Position numbers and translations under genes: made by a program
From: Halobacteriales archaeon SW_5_70_135
GTDB lineage: Archaea > Halobacteriota > Halobacteria > Halobacteriales > SW-7-71-33
Direction of reading: 5' to 3'
Assembly (NCBI GenBank): GCA_003022865.1
Contig: PXSK01000035.1
Location: forward strand, 1-54,280
DNA: 54,280 nucleotides
The notes under the pieces: model-generated
The model's database searches: none
Told to the model about the DNA's origin: nothing
The model's input: only the letters and a program-made list of their open reading frames with translations
In this document: positions 17,240-26,101 of the stretch, in pieces
How the letters are laid out: every line of letters starts with the position of its first letter
Position numbering within the stretch: the stretch's first letter is position 1

Positions 17240-18952
17240 ATGAGTACGACAACCGCCGCCGAGGACGCACCGTCCGCTCGCCGCAGCGAGGGCGAGGACC
17301 TCACCCTGCGGGAGCGGATCGCCGCGAACCCCCGTCCCGCGCTGACGTGGGGGGCAGTGTTCGCGCTGCTCGTCGCCCTCGAGTTCGGCGCGCTGGCCTC
17401 CGGACTGATCGTGCTCACCCGCACCGCCGTCGTCGGGATCACGGCCGTGATCCAGGTCGCACTGGAGGCGTTGCGGGCGCCGTTCGAGGCGCTCGGACTG
17501 GAGCCGGTCGTCGGGATCGTCAACGACGTCCTCGGCGTCTGGGAAACCAGCCAGGGGCGGTTCCCGGTCACGAGCGAGGCGGGCGACATCAGCCGTGACA
17601 CGGTCGGGAAGATCGCCGAGAGCAAGCGCCACGACGCCCCGAAGACGTTCTCGCTGCTGTGGGTCCAGTACCAGCTCTCGGACTTTCTGTTCGGCCTGCA
17701 GCACTTCACCGAGAGCGTCCCGACGCTTCTGAACCGCGAGGTCATCCCCAACCAGGGCTTCAAGACCGGCCCGGCCGGCCCCTGGAAGAACACCTTCCTC
17801 GGGCTGGAGCCGGCCGCCGCGTGGGCGGTCCGCGCGACGCTCGTCTACGTGTACGCCTTCCTGACGATGTTCTGGGTGTTCAAGGCGTACAACGTCTACC
17901 GCGAGCACTACCGGGTCGCCGACTGGACGCCCCGTGACGACGTGGTCGACCGCCTGCGTGGGCACCGCTGGGGGCAGTTCGGCTTCGTCGTCGTGTTCAT
18001 GTTCGTCACGATGGCGGTCTTCGCGCCGACGCTCGGGCCGACGACCGCGGAAGCCAACATCGAGTCCACCTACCAGAACGAGGTCCAGTACTTCGACAGC
18101 GAGTCCGGCCAGGTCGAGGAGGTCTTCGTCGGCCAGGCCAACGCCGGCGCGAAGTCGAAGGGACAGGGCGACCAGAACGTCGGACCGTTGAGCTACGACG
18201 ACTACGGCCGGTACCACCCGTTCGGCACCGACGTCAACGGCCAGGACCTGTTCACGTTCATGGTCGCCGGCTCGCGAATATCGCTGTTCGTCGGGCTGAT
18301 CGCCATCGGACTGAGCGCCTTCGTCGCGGCGACGCTGTCGCTGCTGTCGGCCTACTACAAGGGGCTGGTCGACCTGGCGACGGTGATCGCCGCCGACAGC
18401 GTCATCGCGCTGCCGCAGTTTCTCATCCTGATCATGGTCAGCGTCGCCTTCCAGGGACACTGGCTGTCCCGCGTGTACAGCGGGGGGATGCTGATAGCGC
18501 TCGTGTTCGGACTCTCGGGGTGGCCGTTCCTCTGGCGGGCGGTGCGCGGTCCCTCCTTCCAGGTGGCCGAGGAGGAGTGGATCGACGCCGCGAAGAGCTT
18601 CGGTCAGCGCGTCCCCGTGACGATGCGCAAGCACATGCTGCCGTATATCCTGGGCTACCTGCTCGTCTACGGCTCGATGTCGCTGGGGGGGATCATCATC
18701 GCCACGAGCGCGCTGTCGTTCCTGGGCAACGGCCTGGGGATCAACCCGCCGACGCCGGAGTGGGGCCGGGCGATCGCCGCCGGCCGCAACTACGTGTCGA
18801 CGCAGTCCTGGCATATCGCCACCATCCCCGGCGTCATGATCGTCCTCGTGGTAACGGCGTTCAACGCCCTGGGTGACGGCATCCGGGACGCCATCGACCC
18901 CGAGAGCGAGGGTGCCGAGGGCGGCGGCGCCGCCGCCGGAGGTGGTGGGTAG
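17240..18952 (+). CDS. dppC: Peptide ABC transporter permease (DppC type) with long N-terminal extension
   Basis: A 570-aa second permease. The usual DppC core starts around residue 230 (DDVVDRLRGHRWGQFGFVVV) and includes YHPFGTDVNGQDLFTFMVAG, the transmembrane bundle and an EAA loop (WIDAAKSFGQRVPVTMRKHM). In front lies an extension of about 230 residues with at least two hydrophobic segments (ALTWGAVFALLVALEFGALA; LVYVYAFLTMFWVFKAYNVY) and a conserved-looking VIPNQGFKTGPAGPWKNTF patch. Haloarchaeal DppC proteins commonly carry such an extension, so it is probably not a local fusion; its role is unknown. The C-terminal tail is Gly/Ala-rich. Confidence 0.9.
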   Translation: MSTTTAAEDAPSARRSEGEDLTLRERIAANPRPALTWGAVFALLVALEFGALASGLIVLTRTAVVGITAVIQVALEALRAPFEALGLEPVVGIVNDVLGVWETSQGRFPVTSEAGDISRDTVGKIAESKRHDAPKTFSLLWVQYQLSDFLFGLQHFTESVPTLLNREVIPNQGFKTGPAGPWKNTFLGLEPAAAWAVRATLVYVYAFLTMFWVFKAYNVYREHYRVADWTPRDDVVDRLRGHRWGQFGFVVVFMFVTMAVFAPTLGPTTAEANIESTYQNEVQYFDSESGQVEEVFVGQANAGAKSKGQGDQNVGPLSYDDYGRYHPFGTDVNGQDLFTFMVAGSRISLFVGLIAIGLSAFVAATLSLLSAYYKGLVDLATVIAADSVIALPQFLILIMVSVAFQGHWLSRVYSGGMLIALVFGLSGWPFLWRAVRGPSFQVAEEEWIDAAKSFGQRVPVTMRKHMLPYILGYLLVYGSMSLGGIIIATSALSFLGNGLGINPPTPEWGRAIAAGRNYVSTQSWHIATIPGVMIVLVVTAFNALGDGIRDAIDPESEGAEGGGAAAGGGG

Positions 18953-20065
18953 ATGGCCACCATCGACGCCCCCGAGGACGAGCGCGAGACCGCCGGCGTG
19001 GGTGTCGGTCGGGGCGACGAGCCGCTGCTGTCGGTCGAGGCCCTCACGACGGCGTTCTACACCGACCGGGAGACGATCCGCGCCGTCGACGGGATCGGCT
19101 TCGACATCCACGAGGGCGAGACGCTCGGCATCGTCGGCGAGTCCGGCTCGGGCAAGTCCGTCACCGCCCGCTCGATCATGGGGCTGGTGGAGTCGCCGGG
19201 ACGGATCGAACCCCGCTCGTCGGTCCGCTTTCGCGGCGAGGAGCTGACCGACCTCTCCGAGAAGGAGTACCGGACGGTCCGTGGCGGCGGCATCGCGATG
19301 GTGTTCCAGGACCCGCTGACCTCGCTCAACCCGGTCTACACCGTCGGTAACCAGATAAAGGAGGCGCTGCGGCTCCACCAGGGGCTGCGCGGCGAGGAGG
19401 CCACCGAGCGTGCGATCGAGCTGCTGGAAGCCGTCTCGATCCCCGACGCCGCCCGTCGCGTGGAGGAGTACCCCCACCAGTTCTCCGGCGGGATGCGGCA
19501 GCGAGCGGTGATCGCGATGGCGCTGGCCTGCGATCCGGACCTGCTGATCTGTGACGAGCCGACGACGGCGCTCGACGTCACCATCCAGGCGCAGATCCTC
19601 GAACTGCTTGAGGACCTCCAGGAGGAGCGCGGGCTGTCGATCCTGTTCATCACACACGACATGGGCGTCATCGCGGAGGTCTCCGACCGCGTCGCGGTGA
19701 TGTACGCCGGCGAGACCGTCGAGTCCGCCCCCGTCGAGGAGCTGTTCCGGTCGCCGAAACACCCCTACACCCAGGGGCTGCTGGAGTCGATCCCCGGACG
19801 TCACCCGGACAGCGACCGCCTGCGGACGATCGAGGGGGACGTGCCGACGCCGAACGCGGCGGCGACGGACTGTCGGTTCGCCCCGCGCTGTCCGGAGGTC
19901 TTCGAGGACTGCCACGAGGTCCACCCCCAGCCGGTCGCGGTCGGCAGCGGCGACGAGGACCACCACGCCGCCTGTCTGCTGTACCCCGAGGACACGTCCC
20001 GCGACGCCGCCGTCGAGCACCACGTCGAACGGAAGCGCGAGCGCACCGGGGGTGAGGGCGAATGA
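18953..20065 (+). CDS. dppD: Peptide ABC transporter ATP-binding protein (DppD type)
   Basis: A 370-aa ATPase subunit on the cytoplasmic face of the transporter. Walker A is GESGSGKS (62-69), the signature is [10 protein letters not shown], Walker B is [12 protein letters not shown], followed by the switch region [10 protein letters not shown]. The C-terminal oligopeptide-transporter extension is recognisable by [14 protein letters not shown], a cysteine motif that in related DppD/F proteins can ligate an Fe-S cluster. It starts directly at the dppC stop and overlaps dppF by four bases (ATGA). Confidence 0.94.
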   Translation: MATIDAPEDERETAGVGVGRGDEPLLSVEALTTAFYTDRETIRAVDGIGFDIHEGETLGIVGESGSGKSVTARSIMGLVESPGRIEPRSSVRFRGEELTDLSEKEYRTVRGGGIAMVFQDPLTSLNPVYTVGNQIKEALRLHQGLRGEEATERAIELLEAVSIPDAARRVEEYPHQFSGGMRQRAVIAMALACDPDLLICDEPTTALDVTIQAQILELLEDLQEERGLSILFITHDMGVIAEVSDRVAVMYAGETVESAPVEELFRSPKHPYTQGLLESIPGRHPDSDRLRTIEGDVPTPNAAATDCRFAPRCPEVFEDCHEVHPQPVAVGSGDEDHHAACLLYPEDTSRDAAVEHHVERKRERTGGEGE

Positions 20066-21447
20066 GCGAGAGCGTCGACCCCGGCGTCGGCGAGGCGGTC
20101 ACGACCGGGCCGGAGAGCGCCGTCGAGACCACCGAGGGCGACGTGCTCGTCGAGGTGGAGGACCTGCGGACGTACTACGACGACGACAGTCTCTTCGGCG
20201 CCCCGGTGAAGGCCGTCGACGGCGTCACCTTCGACGTCCGTCGCGGCGAGACACTGGGGCTGGTCGGCGAGTCCGGCTGCGGGAAGACCACGCTCGGACG
20301 GACGCTCGTCAGGCTGGAGCGTCCCACCGACGGACGGGTGCTGTTCGACGACATCGACGTCACCACGCTGTCGGGGGAGGCCCTGAAGGAGTGGCGACGC
20401 AACGCCCAGATCGTCTTCCAGGACCCCGACTCCAGCCTGAACGACCGGATGACCGTCGGCGAGATCGTTCGCGAGCCGCTCGACGTCGCCGGCTGGCGCT
20501 CGGCGGAGGAGCGCCGCGAGCGGGTGCGAAACCTGCTCGACACCGTCGGACTCCAGGAGGAGCACTACTTCCGGTACCCCCACCAGTTCTCCGGCGGGCA
20601 GCGCCAGCGGGTCGGCATCGCCCGGGCGCTGGCGCTCAACCCCGAGTTCATCGTGCTCGACGAGCCCGTGAGCGCCCTGGACGTCTCCGTGCAGGCGAAG
20701 ATCCTCAACCTGCTCGAGGACCTCCAGGACGAGTTCGGACTCACCTATCTGCTCATCGCTCACGACCTCTCGGTGGTGCGACACATCTGTGACCGGGTGG
20801 CCGTCATGTATCTGGGCCATCTCATGGAGATCGGCGACACCGAGGAGCTGTTCGCCGACCCCGCGAACCCGTACACCCACTCGCTGCTGTCGGCGATCCC
20901 CGAGCCCGACCCGACGGCCCGCAAGCAGCGGATCACGCTGCGTGGGACCCCGCCGAACCCGCGGGACCCGCCGACCGGCTGTCCGTTCACGACGCGCTGT
21001 CCGGCGAAGATCCGCCCCGAGGAGTTCGCCGACGTCGGCGACGAGCTCTGGGAGCGCGTCGAGGTGTTCCGCGAGGTGCTGCGCGAGCGGAACCGCGCCG
21101 ACCTCTCGGTGCGCCAGCGAGTCAAGCGCCTGCTCGGTCGACGAACGCAGTACGACGACGTCGACGAGGTGATCACCGACCTGTTCGACGACGCACCGGT
21201 CGACGTACCCGAGGAGCTGCGCGGACACATCGGGGAGGCCGCCGACCGCGTCCGGGCTGGCAACCCGGGGAAGGCGGTCGCCTACACCGACGACGCCTTC
21301 AGCAGCGTCTGTGACACGGAGAAGCCGGCCTACTACGCGGTCAGCGGCTCCGGTCGGGAGAGCTTCTGTCACCGCCACGGCGGCGGGTACGAGTCCGTCG
21401 ACGACGTGGTCGAGCGCAAGCGCAGCAACGACGGGCTCGATGTCTGA
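20062..21447 (+). CDS. dppF: Peptide ABC transporter ATP-binding protein (DppF type)
   Basis: A 461-aa partner ATPase. Walker A GESGCGKT (69-76), signature [10 protein letters not shown], Walker [13 protein letters not shown] and [11 protein letters not shown] are intact. After the oligopeptide C-terminal motif ([12 protein letters not shown]) comes a tail of about 140 residues (from about 315) containing a second cysteine/histidine-rich patch ([10 protein letters not shown] ... [11 protein letters not shown]). Haloarchaeal DppF proteins often carry this tail; its purpose is unclear. The downstream membrane-protein gene starts eight bases before its stop. Confidence 0.93.
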   Translation: MSESVDPGVGEAVTTGPESAVETTEGDVLVEVEDLRTYYDDDSLFGAPVKAVDGVTFDVRRGETLGLVGESGCGKTTLGRTLVRLERPTDGRVLFDDIDVTTLSGEALKEWRRNAQIVFQDPDSSLNDRMTVGEIVREPLDVAGWRSAEERRERVRNLLDTVGLQEEHYFRYPHQFSGGQRQRVGIARALALNPEFIVLDEPVSALDVSVQAKILNLLEDLQDEFGLTYLLIAHDLSVVRHICDRVAVMYLGHLMEIGDTEELFADPANPYTHSLLSAIPEPDPTARKQRITLRGTPPNPRDPPTGCPFTTRCPAKIRPEEFADVGDELWERVEVFREVLRERNRADLSVRQRVKRLLGRRTQYDDVDEVITDLFDDAPVDVPEELRGHIGEAADRVRAGNPGKAVAYTDDAFSSVCDTEKPAYYAVSGSGRESFCHRHGGGYESVDDVVERKRSNDGLDV

Positions 21448-21973
21448 GGGCCGCTCCGGCGACGGGTCACGCACGGACGGCCGACCGGACGAGCGGCGGC
21501 CGAGGTCGCCCGCCGACGACCGTCGCCGCGACAGCGCGGAGCCGACGGAGACGTCGGTCCCGCCGGCCCCGCGACGGCTCGTCTACGCCGAGTTCGCCCT
21601 CTGGGTCGGACTGCTGACGGCGACGCTCGCGGCGCTGGCGACGGTCGTCGGCGTCACCGCCGGCGGCCCGACCGCCGGCGGACTCGGCGTCGCCAAGACG
21701 CTGCTTTTCGCCCTCGGGTTCGTGCTGTTCGGGCTCGGAGCGATCGAACTCCGGCCCCCGCCGGCCTGGAAGGAGGAGCGACGCTTCTCGCTCGCCCCCA
21801 GCGGCGAGAGCCGCGTCGACCGGCTCGTCCGGCGACTGCCGCCGCTGAACGGGCGAGCGATCCCCTCGGACCAGCGCGTCGGCCGCGGCGTGAAGTGGTT
21901 CGCCGCCGGCCTGCTCGTGCTCGTCGTCTCCTACGCGATGGAGACGGTGCTGGGTGCCGGCGTCGGCGCCTGA
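21440..21973 (+). CDS. Haloarchaeal membrane protein (DUF7555-like)
   Basis: A 177-aa protein starting at ATG 21440, overlapping dppF by eight bases. After a charged, disordered N-terminus (about 1-50, Arg/Asp/Pro-rich) come hydrophobic segments [40 protein letters not shown] and a C-terminal [20 protein letters not shown], so three to four membrane helices. From memory this resembles DUF7555. Tight overlap suggests it belongs to the dpp transcript; function unknown. Confidence 0.75.
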   Translation: MSEGRSGDGSRTDGRPDERRPRSPADDRRRDSAEPTETSVPPAPRRLVYAEFALWVGLLTATLAALATVVGVTAGGPTAGGLGVAKTLLFALGFVLFGLGAIELRPPPAWKEERRFSLAPSGESRVDRLVRRLPPLNGRAIPSDQRVGRGVKWFAAGLLVLVVSYAMETVLGAGVGA

Positions 21974-22033
21974 CCCGCCGCCGACCGAGGGCGGTTCCAA
22001 CACCCTTACCCCGCGAGCACCGCAACCGCCCGC

Positions 22034-22576
22034 ATGGTCGAAACCGGCGAGGACCGCGATCCGGACGACGCCGAGCGGATCGCCTCCAGCCACCGCCCCG
22101 TCAAGGACGGCTGGCAGCGCACCATAGAGGACACGGCCGCGATGGCCGCCAACCGCGAGGACAAGGGCTTTCAGACGCTGACGGTGCCGGCCGGCGACAC
22201 CGCCCCGGAGCCGCCCCACGCCGGCGAGGACGACCGCTGGGGGATCTCCTTCGTCGTTCCCGGCAACAAGGCCGACCGGCTCGCGGAGTTTCACCGCACC
22301 TGCGAGTTCGAAGACGTCGGCGTCTACCAGGCCGCCGGCAACGGACAGGTCTTTCTGGTCGTCGAGCTGGTCGACCCCGAGGACAGCGTCGCGGTCTTTC
22401 TCGCCGGCCACTACGAGATGCGTCACGCCCCCGACCTCGTCCGCACCGCGACGGAGGAGGGCGTGATGTTCGTCCACGCACAGACCCTCGACGGCACCCA
22501 CCTCGCGAGCGTCAGACACGACGACCCCTACGACTTCTTCCCCGACCCCGACGAGTTCCTCGCCTACGAGACGTAG
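22034..22576 (+). CDS. Conserved haloarchaeal protein (DUF7529-like)
   Basis: A 180-aa soluble acidic protein: RPVKDGWQRTIEDTAAMAAN at the N-terminus, a central WGISFVVPGNKADRLAEFHR and the C-terminal FVHAQTLDGTHLASVRHDDP. This pattern is typical of a haloarchaea-restricted family (DUF7529 from memory) of unknown function. The preceding CACCCTTACCCCG gives a weak TATA-like element about 28-32 bases before the ATG. It stands as a separate transcription unit between the dpp operon and the CBS/glyS operon. Confidence 0.75.
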   Translation: MVETGEDRDPDDAERIASSHRPVKDGWQRTIEDTAAMAANREDKGFQTLTVPAGDTAPEPPHAGEDDRWGISFVVPGNKADRLAEFHRTCEFEDVGVYQAAGNGQVFLVVELVDPEDSVAVFLAGHYEMRHAPDLVRTATEEGVMFVHAQTLDGTHLASVRHDDPYDFFPDPDEFLAYET

Positions 22577-22720
22577 CCGCCGGACGGCTCTCTCGGCCGG
22601 CAGTGTGAGGCGCCGCCGCGAGCCCGTCGTCGGTCCGGACCCGAACCCGGCCGGCGGCCGCGTGTGGGGCGATCCCGGGCAAGGACAACGCTTTACCCCC
22701 CGGTATTCGAAGGGGATCGC

Positions 22721-23578
22721 ATGGACGTAGCAGACGTCATGACGCCCCGTTCGTCGGTGGTGACCGTCGAGCTGCCGGGCACCCGCGACGACGCCCTGGA
22801 GTACCTGCAGGAGCGGGCCTTCTCCTCCGTCCCGGTCGTCAAGCAGGAGGACGGCCGGGAGCGCTACCGCGGGATCGTCACGCGGAACGCCCTCATCGAG
22901 ACCCCCGACGAGGACCAGCTCGCCCTGCTGATGGAGGAGACGCCGACGGTCCGGCCGACCGAGAGCGTCGAGGCGCTCGCTCGGCTGATGACCGCCGAGG
23001 AGGAGTACCGGGTGCCCGTCGTCGACGACGAGTTCGACGGCATCGTCACGGTGACGGACGTGGTTCGGGCGGTCGCTCACGGCGACGTGGCGACCGACGC
23101 GGCCGTCGAGAGCGTCTCCGTAGACGAAATAAACACCGTCTACGCGGCGACGCCGCTGCCGGTCGCCGAGCGCGAGCTGTACTACGCCGACGTACCCTAC
23201 GCCGTCGTGCTCGACGACGCCGGCGAGATGGCCGGTGTGCTCACCGAGGTGGACGTGCTCGCGGTCGCGGAGATCGTCGAGGGGGAGGCGATAACCGGCC
23301 AGTCGATGGCCGACCAGGACGACGCCTGGATGTGGCAGGGCGTCAAGGACACCGGCTCGCGATACATGCCCACGCGCAACGTCTCGATCCCCGACGACCC
23401 CGTGCGGGAGTACATGACCGCCGACGTGGTGACCGTCTCGCCGCGGAAGTCCGTCCGCGAGGCCGCCCAGCTGTTGATCGCGAACGAGATAGAGCAGCTG
23501 CCGGTCGTCGGCGGCGGCGACCTCGTCGGTATCGTCCGCGACGCGGACCTGCTCGGCGCCCTGCTCCAGGATGACTGA
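22721..23578 (+). CDS. CBS-domain protein
   Basis: A 285-aa protein with four CBS motifs in two Bateman pairs: VADVMTPRSSVVTVELPGT at the start, PTVRPTESVEALARLMTAEE near 75, a third near 150 and REYMTADVVTVSPRKSVREA near 225. CBS pairs bind adenine nucleotides or other ligands and regulate partner proteins. Start at 22721 has CTTTACC 27-33 bases upstream, fitting a leaderless transcript. The stop overlaps the glyS start by eight bases, so a functional link with glycyl-tRNA synthetase expression is possible but not shown. Confidence 0.9.
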   Translation: MDVADVMTPRSSVVTVELPGTRDDALEYLQERAFSSVPVVKQEDGRERYRGIVTRNALIETPDEDQLALLMEETPTVRPTESVEALARLMTAEEEYRVPVVDDEFDGIVTVTDVVRAVAHGDVATDAAVESVSVDEINTVYAATPLPVAERELYYADVPYAVVLDDAGEMAGVLTEVDVLAVAEIVEGEAITGQSMADQDDAWMWQGVKDTGSRYMPTRNVSIPDDPVREYMTADVVTVSPRKSVREAAQLLIANEIEQLPVVGGGDLVGIVRDADLLGALLQDD

Positions 23579-25406
23579 GAACCCCGCTCCCGCCCCCGAA
23601 GGTGCCGATGTCGACGTCCGCGAGCGTCTGGTCGAGCTCGCGAAGCGACGCGGCTTCTTCTTCCGCACGGCCGGCGCCTACGGTGGCGCCGCCGGCTTCT
23701 ACACGTTCGGTCCCGAGGGCGCCGCGCTGAAGCGAGCCGTCGAGAACGCCTGGCGCGACCGCTTCGCCGTCGCCGAGGGCAACGTCGAGATCGACGCCCC
23801 GACGGTGCTACCCGAGCCGGTGTTCGAGGCCTCGGGCCACCTCGACACCTTCGACGACATGCTCGTCGAGTGTGCCGACTGTGGGACGAGTCACCGCGCG
23901 GACCACCTCGTCGAGGACCACGCCGACATCGAGGAGGCCGAGGGGTTACCCCCCGAAGAGATCGAGAGCCTGATCCGCGACGACGAGGTCGCCTGTCCGG
24001 CCTGCGGGGCGGCGCTTTCGGGCGAGCCTGTCGAGGACTTCAACCTCATGTTCGAGACGGCGATCGGCCCCGGCAGCGGCTCGCCGGGCTACCTCCGCCC
24101 CGAGACCGCACAGGGCATCTTCGTCGACTTCCCCCGGCTTGCTGAGTACGCCCGCGGGCAGCTGCCGTTCGGCGTCACCCAGATCGGTCGCGCCTACCGC
24201 AACGAGATCAGCCCCCGGCGCTCGATCCTCCGGGTGCGCGAGCTCACCCAAGCCGAGCTCGAACTGTTCGTCGACCCTGAGGGCGGCGGCCCCGACCTGG
24301 CCGGCGTCGCCGACGCCGAGCTGCGCCTGCTGTCGGCCGAGGCACAGCTCGACGGCGAGAGCGAGCCCTACGAGACGACCGTTCGAGAGGCCGTCGACGC
24401 CGGCACGGTCGGGAACGAGTGGGTCGCCTACTACCTCGGAGTGGCCTCCGAGTGGTACGAGTCGATGGGCGTCGACCCCGACCGCTTGCGCTTCCGCCAG
24501 CACGTCGCCGGCGAGCGGGCCCACTACGCCGTCGACTGCTGGGACGCCGAGAGCGAGGTCGACGGCGACTGGGTCGAGCTCGCGGGCGTCGCCGACCGCG
24601 GCGACTACGACCTCTCGAAGCACCGCGAGCACGCCGACGAGCGGTTCAGCGTCTTCCGGCAGTACGACGAGGCCCGCACCGTCGAGCGGACGGACGTCGA
24701 CCCGGACATGAGCGAACTCGGTCCCCGCTACGGCGGGGACGCCGAGGCCGTCGCCGACGAGTTGAGGGCGCTCGCGGGTCGCGACCCCGAGACACTGGAC
24801 GGCGAGTCGGTGACCGTCACCGTCGACGGCACCGACTACCAGGTGGACACCGGCCACGTCGAGGTGACGACCGAGACGACGACCGAGACCGGTGAGCACG
24901 TCGTCCCGCACGTGATCGAGCCCTCGTTCGGCGTCGACCGGCTCGTCTACACGCTGCTCGACCACGCCTATCGCGAGGACGAGGTCGAGGGCGAGCGCCG
25001 CACCTCCCTCGCGCTCGACCCGTCGGTGGCGCCCACGCTCGCTGCTGTCTTCCCGCTCACCGACGGCGAGCGCGACCGGGCGGAGGCGATCGTCGCGGAG
25101 CTCCGTGCGGAGGGCTTCGCCGTCGAGTACGACGATTCGGGCAACATCGGCCGGCGCTACCGTCGCCAGGACGAGGTCGGGACGCCGTTCTGTGTCACCG
25201 TCGACCCCGACACGCACGCCGACGGCACCGTCACGCTCCGGGACCGGAACACGACCGAGCAGGTGCGCGTCCCGGTCGACGCCCTCGTGGCCCTACTCGC
25301 GGCCCTGCGGAACGGCGACCGCGACTTCGCGTCGCTGGCGGCGGAGTATCCGGTCGTCGGCGACGGTGACGGCTCGGCGCCGGCGCCGGACCCCGGCGGC
25401 GAATGA
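23571..25406 (+). CDS. glyS: Glycyl-tRNA synthetase
   Basis: A 611-aa class II synthetase, homodimeric eukaryotic/archaeal type. Features: N-terminal KRRGFFFRTAGAYGGAAGFY, a zinc-ribbon-like insert (CADCGTSHRADHL ... CPACGAAL), the glycine-site/motif 2 region FNLMFETAIGPGSGSPGYLR and IGRAYRNEISPRRSILRVRE, motif 3 VIEPSFGVDRLVYTLLDHA, and a C-terminal anticodon-binding domain (SVAPTLAAVFPLTDGERDRA ... YRRQDEVGTPFCVTVD). It overlaps both neighbours (CBS gene by eight bases, dolichol-kinase-like gene by four), indicating one polycistron. Confidence 0.96.
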   Translation: MTENPAPAPEGADVDVRERLVELAKRRGFFFRTAGAYGGAAGFYTFGPEGAALKRAVENAWRDRFAVAEGNVEIDAPTVLPEPVFEASGHLDTFDDMLVECADCGTSHRADHLVEDHADIEEAEGLPPEEIESLIRDDEVACPACGAALSGEPVEDFNLMFETAIGPGSGSPGYLRPETAQGIFVDFPRLAEYARGQLPFGVTQIGRAYRNEISPRRSILRVRELTQAELELFVDPEGGGPDLAGVADAELRLLSAEAQLDGESEPYETTVREAVDAGTVGNEWVAYYLGVASEWYESMGVDPDRLRFRQHVAGERAHYAVDCWDAESEVDGDWVELAGVADRGDYDLSKHREHADERFSVFRQYDEARTVERTDVDPDMSELGPRYGGDAEAVADELRALAGRDPETLDGESVTVTVDGTDYQVDTGHVEVTTETTTETGEHVVPHVIEPSFGVDRLVYTLLDHAYREDEVEGERRTSLALDPSVAPTLAAVFPLTDGERDRAEAIVAELRAEGFAVEYDDSGNIGRRYRRQDEVGTPFCVTVDPDTHADGTVTLRDRNTTEQVRVPVDALVALLAALRNGDRDFASLAAEYPVVGDGDGSAPAPDPGGE

Positions 25407-26020
25407 CGGAGGTCGGTCGGCGACTCGCCCACGTCAGCGGCACGCTCGTCCCGCTCGTCTACCTGCTCGACCTGATCTCGTGGTTCCAGCTGCGGCTGCT
25501 CGTCGGCGTGGGCGCCCTGCTCGCGGTCGCCCTGGAGGCCGTCCGTCTGGGCGTCGGCCTGGACTGGTGGGTGTACGACCGACTCACCCGGGCGTACGAG
25601 AGCGACTCGCCGGCGGGGTACGCCATGGCGGTCGTCTCCGCCGCGGTCGTCGTCTGGCTCGCGCCCGTCCCGGTGGCGCTGGCGGCCGTCCTGATGCTCA
25701 CCGTCGGCGACCCGGTCTCGGGCGTGCTCGGCTCCGCCGGCGTCGGCGAGCGGAAGGCGCTGTGGGTGATGGCCGTCACCCTCGGCGTCTGTCTGGCGGT
25801 CGGGCTGGCCGTCCTCCCGCCGCGGGCGGCCCTGCCCGCGGCGCTGGTCGCCACGTACGCGGACTCGTACACCCCGACGATCGGAGACGTAGTGATCGAC
25901 GACAACGCTTCGATCCCGCTCGGTGCCGCCGTGTTCGCGCTGCTGGGGCTGGCGCTGCTGCCGCCGCTGTGTGGCGCCGGCTGTCCGGCACCGCCGATCG
26001 ACGTGCCCGCCGACGGCTGA
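25403..26020 (+). CDS. Dolichol kinase / cytidylyltransferase-like membrane protein
   Basis: A 205-aa integral membrane protein with about five or six helices. RRLAHVSGTLVPLVYLLDLI resembles the N-terminus of the SEC59/VTE5/DGK1 polyprenol kinase group, and the loop VGDPVSGVLGSAGVGERKAL plus DSYTPTIGDVVIDDNASIPL carries the acidic CTP/metal-site signature of the family. Likely substrate is a polyprenol or isoprenoid alcohol used in archaeal lipid or glycosylation pathways. It overlaps glyS by an ATGA. Confidence 0.8.
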   Translation: MTEVGRRLAHVSGTLVPLVYLLDLISWFQLRLLVGVGALLAVALEAVRLGVGLDWWVYDRLTRAYESDSPAGYAMAVVSAAVVVWLAPVPVALAAVLMLTVGDPVSGVLGSAGVGERKALWVMAVTLGVCLAVGLAVLPPRAALPAALVATYADSYTPTIGDVVIDDNASIPLGAAVFALLGLALLPPLCGAGCPAPPIDVPADG

Positions 26021-26101
26021 CGCTCTCCCCGTCCCGTCGACGGTTTCAGTTCCGCCCCGGTACCCGAGGGGTTAAGCGGTGCCGTCGGCTACCGCGGGAC
26101 G

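Noticed and set aside
17240-17930. Gene fusion creating the long DppC N-terminus
   Set aside because: Haloarchaeal DppC proteins, as far as I recall, regularly carry this extension, so it is a lineage feature rather than a local fusion.
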